NCBI GenBank assembly: GCA_021229015.1
Contig: CM037783.1
Coordinates: 57,928,169 to 57,992,168 of the forward strand
Length of the DNA stretch: 64,000 nucleotides
Direction: 5' to 3'
Source of the DNA: Solen grandis
Taxonomy: Eukaryota; Mollusca; Bivalvia; Adapedonta; Solenidae
In this document: one piece after another, positions 9,201-24,800 of the stretch
Numbering within the stretch: the first letter of the stretch is position 1
Layout of the letters: each line of letters starts with the position of its first letter
Notes under the pieces: model-generated
Told to the model about the DNA's origin: nothing
The model's input: only the letters and a program-made list of their open reading frames with translations
Database searches by the model: none
Made by a program: the position numbers and the translations under genes

Positions 9201-12200
9201 ATTTTCCGAAATTGCCTTAGCGATAAGCATGCTATTATAGCCATTCTAGCGCTATGTCGCTTTATTGTTGCTTTCAGAAACGTGGATTTAATTAAGAGCA
9301 GATGAAAGATGAAATAACACTATATCTGTATAGATTAGCGATTGCTAAAATACCAAGGAAAACTATTCTGTCATGCCTACTGCATAATTGATGAAGGACA
9401 TTATTGCACAAAGAAAGTGGATATCCATCATGATGGACACATTGCACAATAACATGATTCAGCTTATATAGCAAAATGTCCTACATAAATTGCCATTTAA
9501 TTATCTAACTGTCAATATATTCAGTGCTAAAACCAATAGCATTCTTTCTAGGAATATTATTAATTGATAAATTAAAACGGGTCCTTGAATATATTAATGA
9601 TATTTATTGGCCGCTGTCATGATTCATAAACCATAAATATCATTATTCATTTCCTTTATTAAATATCTTCACCAAAAGCCAACATTCTAGTCAAACACAC
9701 ACATAACAGAGGCTAAAATGAAAAAAAATAAACAAAAAATAACATAAAAAATCAAGGATATGATGGATAGTTTGCAATGCTAATTTAAAAGTGTTTTTTT
9801 TTCTAATTTTTACCATTCCTTAAACTGGTATCTCGAATGTCTATTAACTGATTCCCAGATCATCTATTTGTGGCTCACTACTGAAACATTGTCCACAAAC
9901 AGCAAATTTACCAAGTCTCTCTAGAGACTGTTGGGAAAAGTCGTACGTCCGTTACAATTTTGAGGACATGATTTAGTTACAATCTCAAAGGAAAACAAAT
10001 TTTCGCTTGCCGTCTCAATGATACTAAAATTGGCTGAAATCCAATCAGTTAGTGTTTCATTTATTACACAATTATTGTATTTGTAAACTGATTATAACTA
10101 TTGTTGAAAATACAGAATATGGGCGAAACTGCAGCGCAAAAGCTGTGTTGCAAATTGACATGTTTTGAAAGGTTTGATCAATATTATTATAACACTGACG
10201 AAAGAATGCCCAAACAATCATTATGATGTAGTATTAATATGCAGGCAAATATGCAAACAAACAAAAATGCAAACTAACAAACAAATACAGATAAAATGTG
10301 TTTTTTCCAAATGTGTCTATATCATAAAAGATACTAAAATACAAAATATAACATATTTTTCGCTAATTCAACGACGCGTTATTAAAGGTTTTAAAACCAG
10401 TTTGTAAAATGTCACAAATTTGATAATTTGTTGAAAGCTTTCAAAATAAATTATCAGAGGTACAAAAAATGATTCAAATGCAAACATAAAGACAAGTATA
10501 TGGTGAGGTAGTTATTTCCATATGCCATGCAAATATAACTATGTAATCTGTTGTTTAAAAGTTTTAGAATGAAAAATAATTATGGTATTGCATTTAATTT
10601 TTATTTGTATCTGTTTGTTCAGTAAGACTAAACTTTAATGTAACCGCGTATCTTACCACAAATCTCACGGATTTTCTTTAAAACTTTAAATGATAAATGA
10701 GACATGGATATTGTTTTGGTCGTGAAGATTGCGTAGAAGCCAAAGTACAGTATTGTGTGAGCTGAAGAGACCCTGATCATACGGCTCGTGAATGGAGCTG
10801 TCTAATCTGAATGAACTATATTTGCCTAAGGCGCCAGGGCACATCGCCTTAAATGGTAAACGCATGTTCGGAAGAAAATAAAGAACGTTCAACTGTTATC
10901 GTTTCAAAGATTTACAACGTATATGATTTTTTTTTATCAAATTTTGCAGCTGATCGTGAGCTATTTTGAGGTGAGTGTCCTCACGTGCTGTCTGCGATTC
11001 TGGTTCAGGGAAATCGGATTTTCTATATCTTATGGGGCCTTATTGTTAAAAACATGGAGGTAAGTCATTGTTTTTTTTTGTTTTTTTTGTTGTTGTTTTT
11101 TTTAGTTTACCCTCGTTTCCACAGAATTTCATTCTTAAAGTTGACGTTCATTGTGGTGGAAGTCAATAAGTACACAAAGGTACATTGCTAGAACCACCGA
11201 TATGCATCAAGTCAGTTTGAGGACTTCTTTCATATCAAACATCCGAAAGACCAGGCATGAATTCGAACCCACATCAGCGAGGGGTTTGACAGTTTGCTTT
11301 TCATGTTTTTTTATTGCTATTACCCGACTGGTGTATCCATTGTTTGGCGCTCAACATATAAGGATAGTTCCACTGGTTGGCCCGGTGTCAGGATAATGTG
11401 ATTGGTTGTGGTATCATGCCACATGTCTACGGCATGATACTGCAGTGTGGCAATACTATATCTGTCTCAAGTAGACAAAGTCTCAAAATGAGTGAAATGC
11501 TGTCGGTTAGAATGTTAATTCCAGTAAACAAACAAATAATTTGTATGTTTAAGCAATATTTGGTGTAAGTATCAATAATTTGTGTTAAGAATCTTCAGAG
11601 TCATCAAATAAATTTGATCTGGACACAGCGTGTTTTAAAGCAGTTCGTTCACAGTAGGTCGGTAGAAATAATAAATAAATTAAAAATGGCGTTTTTTCAT
11701 CTACATTCCCTCATTAATATTGATGAAGTCTTCCGGCAAGAGTAGGTCACTTTACGCGGGGAAGTCCTGTTTTTTTTTGTAAACGCATTTCAATTAATGC
11801 CGGTTAAATATAGAATTTGGTAAACCCCGAATCAGGTGATTGCTGAACCTCGTGACACATCTGCAACATGGCTTCTTCTCCAGTTATCAGTCATGTGACG
11901 ACATACGGAAAAGTAATTCTAAGTAGAGGTTTTATAATTCTAATCATAGGTTGTATACCTTTCAAAATGCTAAGAAACCACTCGTTTATATTACAATCAC
12001 AGGATGTTGCATTGGGTGACCATGCGCCTGTAGGTAGAGAGGCAATGCACACAGATATATCTATATATAACTCTTATTCAATGACAATTTGTGAACGAAA
12101 TGCTTTGTCGATTTATTTTCTAAATGATATAATATATTAGTATCTCTCATTTTGTCCAGAAATATTTATACGTGCTACCTGTCAACGTTTTATGAACACG

Positions 12201-14402
12201 ATGTTTTACCCCTTTTACAGTTTCCAGTATTTTTAGAACTATCTTAATTATCTCAATGACATATCTCATTTTTCTTCTTTTTCAGAATATCTGTTGTTTT
12301 CAGAGTGAGGTCAGCACAAAGAATAAAAATATCTGACACAGACCTTATAAAACGTCTGTCTATAATAGTTTTTATATTTGCTTCCTATTTGACGGCGAGA
12401 ACGGTCGCCGGTACCCCAAGAATCGTTGAAGGTAATACAATTATTGACATGTTTTCCCTTTTTTATCTTAAAATTTTTTTTCTGAGACATTCTATAGAAA
12501 ATGTTCGTTATATTTCGACCATACAAACAAGAGCATTCTGTTGTGTTTTTTTTCATTTTTGAAACAGGTATCTTTAACTTTACTTACTTTTTGTTATCCT
12601 CCCATTGTTGCGTACGTACTATTTTATAATACATATGCATTGTATATATATTTGGGAACCTAAGAATGTTTGGATAAGTATGCAAACTTGCTTCTCAATA
12701 AAATATTGTTTTCGTATTATTTCTTAAAAGGTACAAACTTTTTTACCGATTTTATTGACTCTCATCAGATATTTCCCCCTTAAAAGTTTAAAATAATGCG
12801 TGCTGTTTTCTTTGCTATCAAAATACCCAGAATGACATGACTTCATATTTCTAATAAACTTCGAACGTGTTTTGGATTCTAATTGATGCATCGTGCTAAC
12901 TTGGCTGGAAATTGATACACGTTGAATGTTTAAATTCAATCTATGTAATCCAAAAGAATAGTATTTTCGCAATCTCTAATCCGAGAGAAATACTTCTAAG
13001 GCTTTCAGGCTTTGTAAACGTATTGAAATCTCTTCAATCAGACCATTAGAACTAATCAGTGCACGGGAAAAGGATTTTGAATTCAATTTAAGGCAAACTT
13101 TCATAAGCGCTATACCATTCTCGTAAATTGAAAAGGAAGTTAGGGCGCCGAGAGAAACTGACATTCGATGCTTTCTGAGCAAGTAAGAACCGAATGTGAA
13201 AGGCCACCGGCAGAAAAAAAAGATATGTCGTGCTGTTACAAAATCTCCTTTCTCGTTTCTTGTAAGTGCATTTGGCTATAAAAGCGGCATGGAGCACACT
13301 ACATCTCTTGGTCCCGTATTTCCATTTTAACAGATACTGTAAATATGTTTCGAAGAAGATGGAAGTTTATAACCCTCATTATCTTAAATGTATAGATCCA
13401 CAGAAAGAAAAAAAAATTGATTGCTTATTCTAAAATATGTAGTGCGGTGGTATATACGTCAGTAATTATCAAAACCACTTACATTGTCCCAGGATGTACT
13501 GTGGATAGCCTAACAGTATACAGTACGTGCTTGATATATTACAGGGAAGCATGCAACTGGCCTAAAAGCTTTCCAATGTTCATCGGACTGGTGGGATCAC
13601 TCGGCTGCCATAGGTAATACCGTGATACGGTGTCCCATTGTAGACAAACTTGAATCGCTTTCATAGTGTTATAAAAATAATTTTTTTATTTGGTTTAAAT
13701 GTCCAGCCGGCAGTATTTCAGTCATTTGGAGATAGTGTGTTCTTGAGACAGATTTAGTGCTGCCATATTGCAGTATCACGCCGTAGACATGTAGCATGTC
13801 ACATTATCATATCGCTAATCAGTAGCATGTCAATTAATAAACGGCTAACCAGTCCATAGATGTCACTATCTAATCGGTACATCAAGACTACCCTAATATG
13901 CCGAGCGCAAAGCAGTTAAAGATCTTGCAGATTGATATATATATATATAGCAGTTAAAGATCTTGCAGATTGATATATATATATATATATATAGCAGTTA
14001 AAGATCTTGCAGATTGATATATATATATGTATATGAAAGAAAATTGTGGAAACATGAGATGAAAGAAAATTTCTTGGAACGATGAAAATGACGATGGAAA
14101 TAAGATATGATTCTTCAATATATATATTTTATATATATTACAGTTAAGATATATGCCAATTGAATCGTTGTATTGACCGATCTTTCTTGTCTCAAGTTAT
14201 AGATATTTATTTTGCAACCGCGTTTGTTTTTAATGATATTATTCTTTTTCTTACAGCGGAGTTGTTATTCCTGCTGTGGGGGATCCGGCTATGTATTGTG
14301 GTGCGGAAAGCGCCCTCAGAGTTCAACGAGAGTAGATTCATCAGCTGGGCTATATATAACGAAACATTATTATCTCTTTTTCTTAATGTATCCATGTAAG
14401 TT

Positions 14403-14439
<37 letters not shown>

Positions 14440-17400
14440 TTTATCCGACAAAAGGGTTCATTTGCTAGATCTTGTCTTATTTCAACCTATGATTTTTAAT
14501 ATTGTTCAATCGTTTAAGGACAGATTGATTACTGCGTTCAGCATGAACATGACTGAGATCATTAGTTGAATTGCACCATAGATATTTCATTTCTTGTACG
14601 TGTATGTATATTATGCATAAAGATTAACGTAATGAGTTTTCAGGATTATAAAATATATTGTCTAGTATTCTATTATGTTGCGCTTTATGGTTGAACTAAA
14701 GTGAAACACGCAAGAACTCTTCTTCTCTTATCCAATTAGGGGCTTATTCTCTAATGAAAGTTTTAGGCCTTATCTCTTATTCGGTTACCTTGGACAGACT
14801 TGCTGCAAGACAGCTGTATAATGTATGTTGGTCGACATGAAAATAGTCAATACTCAGTAAGAAAATTCATGTAGATTTACACAGGAAATTGATATAAACT
14901 ATACATTTGAGTAATTGTAAACTATGTTTAACGTCCCACGGACAGTATTTCAACCATTTGGAGATATGTCTTCTCCGGCAGATACATGTACAGTACTGCC
15001 ATACTGCAGTATTACGCCGTAGAAAAATGGCATGATTCCACACCCAGTCACATTATCCTGAGACCGGGCTATCCATTCATGGAACTGTCCTTATATGCTG
15101 AGCGCAAAGCAAGGGAGCTATACCAGTACCATTTTACGACTTTGGTATGTCGCTGCCGGGGATCGATCCACGACTTCCCTAATGTGGGGCGGACATTCTA
15201 ACCATCTGGCCACCGGGATCGATAACCATATATTTAAGAGTACCTTAAAATCCTGTTTTAGACTGAACATTTTCTTGTTTATGTACTACAATAAACGTTT
15301 TTAAGGTAGATCAAACTTTCACATGGTCACTAAATTTTGCTAATCGAGTCTTGTTATTTAAAACGTTTAAATTCAGTTACTTTATAAGCATATTAGTTAT
15401 TTGTTTATTGTCATATAAAACTGTACTTTAAAAGACACAGCAGATGATTCTTTTTCTTAAAAGATAGAGCTGTAACAGCTAACTAACAGCCTTGCTTAGC
15501 ATTACCGGCAAGTCATACCTTATTACTTAGGAACGAAATCATTTTCTTTTTTATTTTCCAAACTTTTTCACTTCTTGATTATCGTAAGTCAGAATTGTAA
15601 CTCTTTCATCAAATCAGTAATTAACTGATTATTAAACAATAATACTGAAACGCATTCTCTTCAAAATAAGAGTTGAACAAGTATAAAGTATATATTTTTG
15701 CGAAATGAAACCAGTATTTAAAAGTGATAAAATACTGTAAAAATATCAAATATAACAATTGGTGCTCGTAAAAGACAAATCGAAATCATCGCCAGATAAA
15801 ACCTTAAAATGTAAACCGATACTTTCATCTTAGGCAGTTTATGAAATTAGATTTGAATTCAAAATTTGCGAGGAAATAAAAAATGACTGATTCCGCATTA
15901 GATTTCCGCTGAGTTGAAATAATTTTTCAGCTCAAATTGCCAATACACAATTTCTGCGAAGCGCTCTTCATTTTGCCGGAAAAGGTAAAACACCCGTCAC
16001 TCTCTTTGAAGCATGAACTAAACCTCATTTTTTTTTAAGTTTTAATCCTTTATGTTGCGTGTGTCAAAGGAAATAGTCCTCGAAGTCTCAATAAGGAAAC
16101 CATGTAACACGTTGATGATGAGGGACCGAACTGATCAAAGAGTTTAAATAGATGCGTTTGAGTACCAGTCGTATGAAATTACTTTAAATTCCCTCCTGAT
16201 ATCTTCATAAGACTTGCTCTCATTAGATGTGCCTTAGAGATATTTAAACAATGTTTAAGAACATGTTTGCAAATTGTCAGGAAGAATAGCAATTCAGGAA
16301 ATACAATAATAATCTCGCAATTACATCGTTGGTTAAGATTAAAATCTTAATTACAAATAGAGTTTAGTGCAGTTTTGTGTTTCTCCTATTGTTATTGCTC
16401 ATTAACATCAGAACATACAACTGCTATTATTAATTCAAAGACATGGGTTACAAGTCGTTCTTTAAAGTGAGGCTTGAGTCCTCGCTTCATTTGCAAACAT
16501 CTAAACATCGTTATCGACCAATGATTTTGGAATCTTTTTTTTTTTGCTTTTTTGTAAATATCGATTTTACATTGACTCAATGATAAAACAAACTTTAGAA
16601 ACAGTGTCATTTCAGTGCTTTAAATATACATCATTTTCAGAGATGGGAAAAGTAATGTTGTCGAAAGGAAATTATGATAATGATATAATGATATATTTAA
16701 TTTGTTTCACATAAAGTAACTAACATACATATAAAACTGATCAAGTTTGCGTTACAGTGTAATACATAATGTGCTTATTTTACTCTTGTTTTAAACACTT
16801 CTAATCCTTTCTAAGGAAATTATTTCGATGTTAATTTGTTTAAAACGACTTTCGTAATACTTCCTTTCTGTCATAGATATCATTAATAATGTTATTCTTA
16901 CAATTTATATTGTTTGATAATAGCTTTATATTAATATGTGATACGTTAATTTAATTACAAGCTTTATATTCTAACTATTTGCTCAGAAATCGATGTCATC
17001 TTGAGTCACTATATTTAATTGTTAATGCGTATATTTGCATGAGAAAGTTAGTCTACAAATCGCGTGTGGCACTAATGTATATTTGTTGTATATGAAGTTG
17101 AATTAAGTAAAATAAGGATGAAACATAGAGATGCCGATAGTTTTTTTTATTTTCAAAAAATAACAACAGTTTAAAGTTTCACCGTGTTGTTATGTATTGA
17201 TGGAGCTAGTGTTAAGTAAATTTACTAAATTAAAGTATGTATGTGAATCAAAATATATGCAAGAAACAATGAGACGAGTGATAGAAACATGATTTATATG
17301 CTCAAAACATGATAAATATTATTTAAAACAAATATGATAATGTGAGATGTGCAATATTAAAATCTGTATTCACGTTTTATATTTAGTGAGCCCTGCATAA

Positions 17401-20400
17401 TGGCAAGAAAAATAACAGAGCATAAAAAATCATATATTTTATTTCTTTGGTCTTAAATATAGAGCACGTTTCTTATCCATAAACACAATAACATGCAATC
17501 AAGGTTAAAGAAACATATTTAACATTATCATATCACAACATCACAAAATGAAAAAAAATAATGCAAGAGAATAAGTATATAAAAATTATTGATTTCGCTA
17601 ATTATTCAAATTATTTCTTATTATTGACACAACAACGTAAACATACGAACTCTTTCATGTACAGCAAACGTACAGCCCTGTGCCGTAGAAGAGCGTTGGC
17701 CAATGTCTACACCAATGTTGGTGTTTCATTGCCACCTCCACAAAAAGTAAATATAATAAGCCCCTAATGTAAAATCAGACATCGTAAAGTCACACTGCAA
17801 TCACGATAATTGGGAAAAACATTCTATTCATTTGTACAGTCATTGATGGTATTCTTTTGTCTGGGAATTTTTGACCGGACTGGTGAGCAGTCTTAATGTA
17901 CAAGCTTAAGGACACGGCGGGAGAAACCATTACAAAGTCCGGGGCCAAATTACTTCCGCCATTGCGACTATAAAGCTATAAATGGAAAAGTCATTGATCA
18001 TTATGTCATATTTATTCTTCCCAAACTAGCGCCTTGAACGATAAATTATGTTTTTCAGGATATTTTTGCAAGACCCTTTTCCTGCTGATCCGGACCTTCT
18101 ATACCTCGTTATTTTCATCCATTCGAACCTGACCACCACCGTCACATTAGCGTTTCTGTTCGGAAGCAAGGTCAGTAATAAGGTGTTGATGGATCAAAAT
18201 TAATGAGCGTTTCTTTGTGCAGGACTTCTCTGAGTAAAAATAATAATGTGTTTGTCTGTCTTTTTGTCTATCCTTCCTCCTGTCCACCAGCCTGCATATT
18301 TGCATGTCTTTCTGTCTCCCAGGCTATGGTCGTATATTGTTTCCGTATACATAATCTGTGTCATAGAAAAAAAAATATCTGAATGTATAAAACAATTTCA
18401 TTTGAATTCAATATAGTGGTATTGAATTATATAAAAGAAATCGTATTCTAAAATATAGAACCGATGTAAAATGAATGTTTAAACTTAAATATAGAATTGT
18501 GGAGGTTCATATTTTACAGCAATTGCAAATCTCTCACTATATTTTCACCTTTGTTTTTAATTTCTTATCTAACAAAAGTTTACATTTATCTCAGCGGCGT
18601 GGCATATGTAAATGTCGTGAAAACTTTACTTTAGGTAATAAACTATTTGCGTAAACTCGATTTATTACACATTCTTTACATTTAATTTATTTTCACAAAG
18701 AGATAAAATACCAATCTTCACAGAAAATGTTAAAACGACCATTCGATTTACCAATTTTCCACAAATAAATGAGATTATACACACAATTAAGCTATAGCTG
18801 ACAATTAAGCAATCTTCCTTAATATTTATGGAGTAGCATAAAAGTCAACGTGTTATATATGGGAGTGTTTTCCAATCATCCAGAAAGGAGAATTACCAAT
18901 TATCATTTTTCTGGATATTTTATCGGGATTAAAGCAAATTCAATTAAATTGATTCAATATTTTTTACATGCCATTCATATCTTGTTAAATACTAAACATT
19001 ATTTTTTCCGAATGTTTGTCGTGAATGAAACAAATATGTAACTGATTTTTCCTTTTGTACATTGCAGTATATAAATACTGGTGATATTTTTTTTGAAACG
19101 TTTGAAAGAAAATGAGACATGGATGTAATCCTCCATTTCGTACTTTGCAGGCATATCTTGTATATAAATACCGCGGGAAAAATAACGAGGTTCAGCATTC
19201 CACGATGATGTCCAAAGGGTCAAGGTCAGCCTTTGGCCAAAAGCCCCCCACCGTCAACACTGATACGATCACATCGCAGGTGAACTCCACGTTCGACAAA
19301 TATGGTGGTAAAAATACGGACGAAGGTGAATCAGAGAGCCTGCTTGAAAAAGACATACAGGTAATCGATGTGCACTATGTTTTCCTCCCGTTTGATTTAA
19401 ATCGACTGTGGCGCCACCGCGTAGTGTAAGTCACGACTTTGAAATAGAAAATATAAAATTATTATACGTTATAATTCTGAATGGTGTCATAATTTCCTTT
19501 AAGCAGGCCATTTATCAATTTCTGAAAAAAAAATGATTTTACAAACTAATATTTAAGAATAATTACGGAAAATCTGATCCATTCCAAAACATATTTGATA
19601 TTATACGGACAATAAATCAGCTCCCTTGTATATAAAACTTGCATTATCACACCGTATTCTCATCAAATATGCAAAAGCAGTTTCACATACAAGTATGTTT
19701 ATTCACAGTTGATCCTTTAATAAAGTTCTCTGTAAATAAGAACCCCTGTCTAAAGAGGCCGTATATTGAAATCCATAAAATTGACTTTCTATTTAATTGA
19801 ACCAAGTGTCTAAGAGGTCAATTTTGGAATACCCCTAGAGCGGTCTTATAACACAGGTTCTACTGTATAACGCAAACTTAACGGAACTTCAAACGCTATA
19901 TTACAATATTCTTAAACATTTAAAAAATTGTTCCAGATATCTTAACCAAATGCTCACCACGTATGGACTGTTACATTTTCATTACATTATTTGGTTGTTG
20001 GGTAAAAATACCCATATACTACATGTGTAATGTAAGTTACCCTTGAACTCGAAAGAAACAAACATGATCGACGCATTTCGCAGATATAAAATCTATATTT
20101 TTTTTATTCATCTCTTATTTGTTTAACAAAAGTAACTTCATAAAATCAAAACTAAATTCCATTAAACAACGGCTGTAATATTATGATGAAACATTAAAGT
20201 TTGAGAAACAAAACAATTGGACCGCACGCAAGGCCCAGAAGCAGTAGCTTTATGTATTGCGAAAACGATTAATTTTGCGACATATTATCTTTGAGCGAGT
20301 GTAGCTGTATGATAAATGAGTCATTTGCGATAAAGATGATATATAATCTGTCTAATATAATACTTAGAATTCGTGTGAACTTTTAAGTACTTAATGTATT

Positions 20401-21816
20401 AGACTAAAGGCAGCGTGTCCGTGAAGTGTATATACTCATATAGCAATAGATTATGTCATGGACCGATACCCAATACAGCATTGAACACTTATAAAAAAGC
20501 TACTTTTTTAAAAATCAACTCAGCAAAGACACCCATCTATTCTCCTTGAATCAAATCCTAATTTGACTTGAATCCAATTCATCTCTGCCCATATTCCTTA
20601 TCTCATGCTGCCGGCCAGAAGTTCAGTAAATGCTGATTCACTAATGTTTACAGATGAAAATTGCCTCTAATATTATTATATGGGATAGACTATTTCCATT
20701 ACATTGATGTATGGCATCAGCGATAATCATAGATCCGGCCACGACACGTTTGCGAATTCATCTTCAGGAGGGACAGATATCGTTGAATGAACATGCAACG
20801 TTAATCATTTCGTAATAGCGTAAACGTCGCATTATTTTCCCTCTCTCTCGCACGTACCCCCCCCCCCCCCCCCCTTACCCCCCTCTCTCTCTCTCTCTCT
20901 CTCGCTCGCTCTCTCGTTCTTTCCGTAATGAATTAAATATGAATTTAATGAAGAACGATATATTTGCAGCGGAAGATTACGCATGTCCAAAACAATGAGA
21001 CTTGAGATATTCTGCAAGCAACATGATTGAGTTACATTTTTAAAAAAAAAAAAAAAAATACAGGTAAACGTCATCGTAACATTGAGTTACATTTTTCAAA
21101 AAGGAAGTTACAGGTACACGTCATCGTATCATCGATTTAGTCCAAAGTGGTCATACACGAACACTTTCAAGGCGCCATGGTCATGTAGTATCGAACATAT
21201 GAAGGTCTCTTGTTCGAATACCAAGGGGGTGAAGAATATCTTTTCTCGGCTAAGAGTACTTGTCAAGCCCATCAACGAACCCTTCAAGAAAGATTAGTAT
21301 AAAATATATTTTAGAATAATATAAAATATTGTTTTGCAGTTTCTATAAGATTAAAACCTTTTCATATGATTCAAACGTTGACGAAATTTAATTGCATTCA
21401 GTTCTTTTCAGATATAACATTGAAACCGATATTTTTGTAATTACTGTGTCCATGTATAAACATTGTTGATTATTTTGTGCATAAACACAAATGTGCTAGA
21501 CATCATTCCTTTGAGGGGAAAAACATAAGAGCTTTTGCTGTATTATTCCAGACGAAAATTTAACTATTGGAGAAACGTGTCACGTGTCGCAGACTTGTTA
21601 TGCTGCCGCTGTTTTTTATGTTTGAGAATGCTGGTTTCAGCAAGAAATACTTTCATTTCAAAAAGGTTTAAGTGCTCACGTCGTTGCAGTGACGGAATGG
21701 TGAAAACGCTACAAGTTAATTGCAGTACGGTAGTTTATGTGTCTAAACTTTCACACTTTTCGAATTTTACTCACGAAATTTGTTTTATTGCATTTTGGCG
21801 TTTGAGGTCGGAATTA

Positions 21817-21854
<38 letters not shown>

Positions 21855-24800
21855 GTTGGCAATTGAGTGTAATCAGTTTATTTTAAACATTGTTAGACGC
21901 CAAATATATTCAGATCGTTTCATTATTAATTGAAATGTATGCATAAATGATTCAACAATATGCTATGATTGTATGATTGTATTGCTTTTTTAGACTGGAA
22001 CTTGTTTATTATTAATTTCAATTTATGTATCCATATACATTGTACATATATCAGAACTAATCTCTTAAATTATATTGTAAGTGAAATGGTTCGTTATTTT
22101 GTCAGGTTTGTTTAGAAAACGTATTACAATGTATTACGTTTTGGTTCAGCTCATTCGTTAATCGTAATAAAACATGCTATAGCCAGTCCTGGTTATTTTG
22201 TAAAAAGCGAAAAACTGTCGTTGATTTGATTACATATGTACAATATCGCAGCTAGAAATCTCACGGTCTTTGTAAGAAATTGATATTCAATTGAGTTTTC
22301 TCATTTCAAAATACCGCAAGTTCAAAGGTGGTCTGAGAAGCATTACTTGTTTATATGTCTCTCGTGTGTTGATAGTTCTGCATGACAAAACTGTCTCTCA
22401 TATTCGAAACATTGTCTGGCTCCTAGACAACATGTATGAAGACGATTACGCCGTTTCCGACATAATAGACAATTGATACCCCGTTGTCTGTCCGCAACGA
22501 ATATGGAATTGCATTTTCACATATGGCTGAGTGCCGTAAAAGAAATCAAAGTAAGGCTATCTGCCGATCATTGCTGTCGACTCTGCAGCTATCATGGAAA
22601 TCATACGTTACATTTATATTTGTCTCACAATACTCCACTTGTCCTGTTTTATTACAGTTCCTGCTACACCAATGTAATCAATTTATTTATGTATAAGTAC
22701 TCTCGGTGCTGTAATGTTCTTAGATGACTTGCATTTGCATCTCACATTTCTAAGTTCAGGAGGTAACGTGTGTTGTTTAGCGATGTAACTCTCTTCAGAA
22801 TGTTGGTTGATTACAATGCTGTGTTCCGTCGTCCAGAGATGAAAAATCGCTTAGAAACAAGTTAGATTGTTATTGTGCATTGATTCAAAGCCCTTTTTAT
22901 CGGGTGAAGGAGCCATTCATCTCCCGTTCTTTACCAATTAGATTACGCTACAAAATAAGACTCCCTGTTGATGTACAATTCAGCCGAATCCTGATAATGA
23001 TTAAATAATGCTAGAATCTCTCTGTGTTTCTCGTGTGTCGATTGGATTATGTTGCGTAATACTTCACACCAGAAATCTCTCTCCTTGTCTCGAATATGAT
23101 TGACAAGTGAATAAGGAAACGCGCCTCGTCTGCCCCCTAGAACCGGAAACGTGTAATAAAAATATGAAAACGTTTACCATCATTCAATGCTTTCACAACA
23201 TTTTATGAGATATGGCGAATGTGCATGAAGTGATAAGCTAAGTCAAACCACGTCAATAATTTATCAAACATAAACTGTATCCTTGGGTGTTTTGGTCATT
23301 TCCATACTAGCGAACCACTCCTTAACATGTAACGTATAACGTATCACACTTTATATATAATTGTGTTTGCGTTCCAAATGAAATGTATTATGAATACAAG
23401 TAAACAACACCGATTTTCATTATATGTTTGAAAACTATCCGTATCAGCAAACTTAGCTTTCAATATATACATACAAATTACTGGCATTATTTCTCATTAT
23501 ATCTAAGGGTGAGAGCGAAACTATCCTAAGTGCAAATATGTATATAAGCACTTAGCTTAGTTTCGCTCTCACCTCTCGATATGTATATACGAACGTGCAA
23601 TATAACATTATCTGTTTTCAGTTTTCATTATACGAGTGTACACAAATCATCAGCATCATTTTTCATATTACGGTATGAATACAAATCATCAACATTAGAA
23701 TCAGTTTTCATAAAATATATACAAATTATCACCATTTTCATTATATGTATACATTTGATCATCATTTCTATTACATGTACGAGTATACAAATCTTCAACA
23801 TTCTTCAACATTATTCATTATATGTATACAATTTATCAGCATCATTTTCATTATAAAAATCATCAGCATTATTTTCCATTATAAGAAATACACATTATAA
23901 CAAAAGTTTGCTGTTCTTGCAATTATGCAGTTAATAGACACTATTCGCATTTACGTGTCGGTACGGTATAGAGGGATGGGGTTAAATCAATTAAACTTAC
24001 GTATCCAATTTCACTGACAATTGAATAATTTTCACAAAAGACATATCTGACCGAGAAAGTTCTATACCATGCGTGCGCGGTAAATAATAGTTACATACCT
24101 TACAAACTTTATTAACTAAATCAAAAAGACCTTCCAGACATTTTTTTTTTCAAAATGAGTAACTTTATGCTAAAAACAACAAACATGTTTATATTTTCAT
24201 ATATCCACACGATCCGATACAGATAGTTTATTTAATAGTACCATCTCCAAAGTGAGATTAGAGTCAAAAACTATTTATCACTCTGACAGGAAAAGCATTA
24301 TTATGCTCATGACCTAAATAAATTTGATAAAATGTGAGTGCCTGTGTAAGTTTGAATTATTTTTCTTAGTACAGATGTCCCTTGCGTTGTACATAATATT
24401 GAATCACAATCCCCTTACCCCGAAAAGGATTTGTAAATATGATTTACTTGTCAACTTATATTAGTTATATTCAGATATTTCTTTCTGAAATCTAGAATCT
24501 CTGAGAGGCGATACGCTATTGTCTTTGTTAATGCAATTTGTCATGGAAATATAATCATTTCTATCACAGTTTGGTTTCCCGGGGATGGTATGTCACGAAT
24601 ATTAACGTCTAAGATACATGTTCATGGCAAATCAATCATAATATTTCTAATTACAACCAAAACAAGTGTAAGAAAATACATCTTGAGGGACATTTTAGTG
24701 AAACCTTCAAATTATCTGTGTGTTCTATTTCTATAAATAAAAGCACTTAAGGTAATCCATCCATCATTAAATTGTAATCGTGGTCCTTCAAATACTTTAA

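Larger units (their letters stand above)
14396..18058 (+). other. GPR158-like intron (3.7 kb)
   Basis: Holds the TG repeat, an inverted SINE at 14924-15225 and otherwise AT-rich sequence without a recognised exon. A minus-strand frame at 16392-16610 and a plus-strand frame at 17561-17767 have no recognisable similarity. Confidence 0.7.

Noticed and set aside
21535..21933. 132-codon frame on +, the longest outside repeats
   Set aside because: Part of it is translation of a (CT)15 microsatellite. It lies inside a GPCR intron and shows no domain or codon bias.
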